Shown in pieces: positions 62,170-64,000 of a DNA stretch of 64,000 bases (the first letter of the stretch is position 1; each line of letters opens with the position of its first letter). The notes under the pieces were generated by a model, which made no database searches, had not been told where the DNA came from, and worked only from the letters and a program-made list of their open reading frames with translations. The DNA lies in NCBI RefSeq assembly GCF_013369485.1, contig NZ_JABWEB010000004.1:124001-188000 (forward strand), given 5' to 3'. This stretch comes from Massilia sp. BJB1822 (GTDB lineage: Bacteria > Pseudomonadota > Gammaproteobacteria > Burkholderiales > Burkholderiaceae_D). A program made the translations under genes and the position numbers.

Positions 62170-62898
62170 TCAGGCCGCGGAAATATATGGCGGGATGGGC
62201 GTCCAGTCGCTGATCTGTGGCGCGGCGATATTCTTTTGTACATGTTCCAGGAAGTCGCTGCGCGGGATGGGGCGGGCGCCGAGCGAGGCCAGGTGGCCGG
62301 TTTCCTGCTGACAGTCGATCATCGCCACGCCATGCCGGCGCAGGAAATGCACCAGGTAGGCGAGGGCGATCTTGGACGCGTCGGTAACGCGGGCGAACAT
62401 CGATTCGCCATAGAACATGGTGCCGATCGAGACGCCATAGGCGCCACCCACCAGCTCGCCGTCCAGCCACAGCTCGGACGAGTGGGCGTAACCCAGCTTA
62501 TGCAAGCCGGTATAGCCTTCGATGATGTCTTCCGAGATCCAGGTGCCGGGGCCATCGCGGCGCGGTGCGGCGCAGGCGCGCATCACGTCCTCGAAGGCGG
62601 TGTCGAAGCGCACCTGCCAGCGGCCATCGGTGCGGCTGCTTTTCTCGATCTTCTTCAGGGTTTTCTTCAGGCTCTCTGAGATGCGGAAATGCTCGGTCAG
62701 CAGCACCATGCGTGGATCGGTGCTCCACCACAGGATGGGCTGGCCCTCGGAAAACCAGGGAAAGATGCCGCGCTGGTAAGCGGCCAGCAGGCGCTGCGGC
62801 GAGAGGTCGGCGCCGGCCGCCAGCAGGCCGGGCGCGTCGGCCGTCAGCGCTTCGGAGACATCGGGAAAAGGCGTGTGGGCGTCGAGCCAGGGAATCAT
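62170..62898 (-). CDS. aat: Leucyl/phenylalanyl-tRNA-protein transferase Aat
   Basis: 242 residues. Diagnostic stretches are [80 protein letters not shown] and [20 protein letters not shown]. It adds Leu or Phe to proteins with N-terminal Arg or Lys for degradation by ClpAP. It overlaps the upstream Nudix gene by four bases and lies 72 bases upstream of bpt, so the whole N-degron tagging set is in one place. Confidence 0.96.
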   Translation of the reverse strand: MIPWLDAHTPFPDVSEALTADAPGLLAAGADLSPQRLLAAYQRGIFPWFSEGQPILWWSTDPRMVLLTEHFRISESLKKTLKKIEKSSRTDGRWQVRFDTAFEDVMRACAAPRRDGPGTWISEDIIEGYTGLHKLGYAHSSELWLDGELVGGAYGVSIGTMFYGESMFARVTDASKIALAYLVHFLRRHGVAMIDCQQETGHLASLGARPIPRSDFLEHVQKNIAAPQISDWTPIPPYISAA

Positions 62899-63473
62899 GT
62901 GCCGGTGGGACTGCGCATCGGGCGGTTGATGTCCTGGGTGTGGAAGCCATAGCTGCCGCCGGCGCGGATGCGCGCGCGGTCGGCAAAGAAGAATTCCAGG
63001 GTGTTGTGGATGGTGGGGAAGGCCAGCTCGTCCCAGGGGATTTCCGCCTCGGTGAAGAGTTTCACGTCCAGGCTTTCCTCGCCGGGCGCAAAGTTCAGGT
63101 CGCGCAGGGTGGCCAGGTAGAACATATGCACCTGGTGCACCTGGGCCACGTTGAGCAGGGTGAACAGATTGCCCAGTTCGATATTCGCGCCGGCTTCCTC
63201 TTCCGTTTCGCGGATGGCGGCGGCCGAGGTGGTTTCATTGTTTTCCATGAAGCCGGCGGGCAGGGTCCAGAAGCCGTAGCGCGGTTCGATGGCGCGGCGG
63301 CACAGCAGCACTTTCAGTTCGCCATCCTGTTCCCAGACAGGGATGGAACCGATCACCATTTTCGGGTTCTGATAGTGGATGGTTTCGCAGTGGACGCAAA
63401 CATAACGCGGCCGGTTATCGCCGGCCGGCACCATCAGTTCGACGGGATGGGCGCATTCGGAGCAGAATTTCAT
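62895..63473 (-). CDS. Nudix hydrolase with N-terminal zinc ribbon
   Basis: 192 residues from the ATG complementary to 63471-63473. The N-terminus has a zinc ribbon (Cys4, Cys7, Cys26, Cys29 in KFCSECAHP and [12 protein letters not shown]), then a Nudix domain with [20 protein letters not shown] and [15 protein letters not shown], matching the G-x5-E-x7-RE-xx-EE-x-G box. This resembles the NUDT12/ADP-ribose and NADH pyrophosphatase side of the family; the substrate is not determined. Its stop overlaps the aat start. Confidence 0.92.
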   Translation of the reverse strand: MKFCSECAHPVELMVPAGDNRPRYVCVHCETIHYQNPKMVIGSIPVWEQDGELKVLLCRRAIEPRYGFWTLPAGFMENNETTSAAAIRETEEEAGANIELGNLFTLLNVAQVHQVHMFYLATLRDLNFAPGEESLDVKLFTEAEIPWDELAFPTIHNTLEFFFADRARIRAGGSYGFHTQDINRPMRSPTGT

Positions 63474-63632
63474 GGATGGCAGTGGTGTAAGTCTTGGATG
63501 TGAGTCATGTCTCATGCTTACTTTACACTGATTGCGGCCGGATCGCGTACATCCTTTGCGCTCCGCGCCCCAGCTTTTTGCGGCTGGGGTGTGCATAAAT
63601 GCCATCTATCGTGAGAAGAAGTGGCATAAATA

Positions 63633-63661
63633 TTGCCTAAAGTCGCCGCTTCCCCTATAAT
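63633..63661 (+). promoter_or_regulatory. Sigma-70 promoter of tRNA-fMet
   Basis: TTGCCT (63633-63638), 17-base spacer, perfect TATAAT (63656-63661), 12 bases before the tRNA 5' end. Confidence 0.85.
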
Positions 63662-63673
63662 ACGTTCATCAGA

Positions 63674-63750
63674 CGCGGGGTGGAGCAGTCTGGCAGCTCG
63701 TCGGGCTCATAACCCGAAGGTCACAGGTTCAAATCCTGTCCCCGCAACCA
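63674..63750 (+). tRNA. Initiator tRNA-fMet (anticodon CAU)
   Basis: 77 bases with encoded CCA. The unpaired first base (C1 opposite A) and the three G-C pairs GGG/CCC flanking CTCATAA in the anticodon stem are the marks of the initiator. D-arm TGGAGCAGTCTGGCAGCTCG and T-arm ACAGGTTCAAATCCTGT are normal. It has its own promoter and terminator. Confidence 0.97.
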
Positions 63751-63758
63751 GAATTTAG

Positions 63759-63798
63759 AAAAAGCCGTTGATTCTTTTGAGGAATCAGCGGCTTTTTT
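63759..63798 (+). terminator. Intrinsic terminator of tRNA-fMet
   Basis: AAAAAGCCGTTGATTC-TTTTGAG-GAATCAGCGGCTTTTTT with one mismatch, starting 9 bases after the tRNA. Confidence 0.92.
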
Positions 63799-63929
63799 GC
63801 GTTTGTGGCATTATTTCTGCCGAGGAAGTAAACCCTGAAGCTGCCTGGGCGGCTGTGACCATTCAGTTGATACTCATCAATGTAAGATGACTTTACTGAA
63901 CCCGACTTACAAGAACTCCGGAACCATCG

Positions 63930-64000
63930 ATGCCACTGCAAATGTCCATGATTCTCTTCAACGAGACGCCTGTATTCTCTGTTGAAGCTTTGCAAACCAG
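63930..64000 (+). CDS. Start of an unidentified gene running out of the window
   Basis: An ATG at 63930 opens a frame of 23 codons (MPLQMSMILFNETPVFSVEA...) to the window edge without a stop. The hydrophobic-then-acidic pattern resembles the first strand of small soluble proteins such as DUF4261 members, but the part seen is too short to be sure. The ribosome site (CTCCGGAACC) is weak. Confidence 0.4.
   Translation, partial: MPLQMSMILFNETPVFSVEALQT

Noticed and set aside
63729..63995. Minus-strand open frame of 88 codons at the right edge
   Set aside because: It overlaps the 3' end of tRNA-fMet and its terminator, with no ribosome site or recognisable motif.

Overview
The window is GC-rich and densely coded chromosomal DNA from a beta-proteobacterium, most likely an Oxalobacteraceae member of the Massilia/Duganella/Janthinobacterium type. 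The evidence is gene content and protein style: a CysB-type regulator joined to cysUWA, a PHB phasin, a DesA-type desaturase, an fkpB-ispH pair, a bpt-aat pair, and a 200-residue SDR family common in this group. I saw no insertion sequence, integrase, prophage gene or CRISPR array. The genus is inferred; no rRNA gene is present to confirm it.

Layout. 1-3190: end of an EmrA-type adaptor, EmrB-type pump and NodT-type outer membrane channel (one tripartite efflux operon). 3427-5785: two paralogous SDR genes flanking a LysR regulator, with duplicated promoters. 5837-11958: two secreted Zn-peptidase-like proteins, a BON protein, a small lipoprotein and an S9 peptidase. 12044-17913: cytochrome P450 and divergent AraC regulator, a QseBC/PmrAB-like two-component system and a divergent secreted PQQ-type propeller. 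18083-23152: secreted and lipoprotein unknowns and an AraC regulator. 23317-26689: tRNA-Lys, GspE/PilB ATPase, spermidine-synthase-like protein, glycine-zipper protein. 27105-32889: barstar-like protein, purN, RsmB/F-type rRNA methyltransferase, MscS channel, desaturase, L33 and L28. 33053-36476: RadC and a three-gene membrane operon (SMR protein, UbiA prenyltransferase with a decayed HAD domain, GT-C-like protein).

36634-42046: fkpB-ispH and a livHMGF branched-chain amino acid importer with a long leader. 42131-44702: PLP ammonia-lyase, ornithine-cyclodeaminase-family reductase and YheO/DauR-type regulator, an arrangement that resembles the lower half of the beta-hydroxyaspartate cycle. 44818-50516: GH18 lipoprotein, phasin, EamA transporter, nitroreductase, PBP7-type peptidase, IclR regulator. 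50676-57417: DgkA and a sulfate uptake block (sbp, then cysUWA and cysB-like) interrupted by a hydrolase and a 1-Cys peroxiredoxin. 57569-63473: chemotaxis receptor, aldo-keto reductase, pyrD, bpt, aat and a Nudix hydrolase. The window ends with tRNA-fMet and a gene start.

The most interesting non-gene signal is a dispersed family of long palindromic repeats. They sit within a few bases of stop codons at 3189, 4041, 4106, 7541, 42050 (variant A) and 29528, 53472 (variant B), and share the pattern TGTCC-N4/6-GGTG-N5-CACC-N4/6-GGACA. Twice the repeat arm itself supplies the stop codon of the convergent gene. Other signals worth attention are duplicated T-N11-A operators, a four-fold 11-bp phased response-regulator box, competing inverted repeats before the desaturase, and the liv leader.
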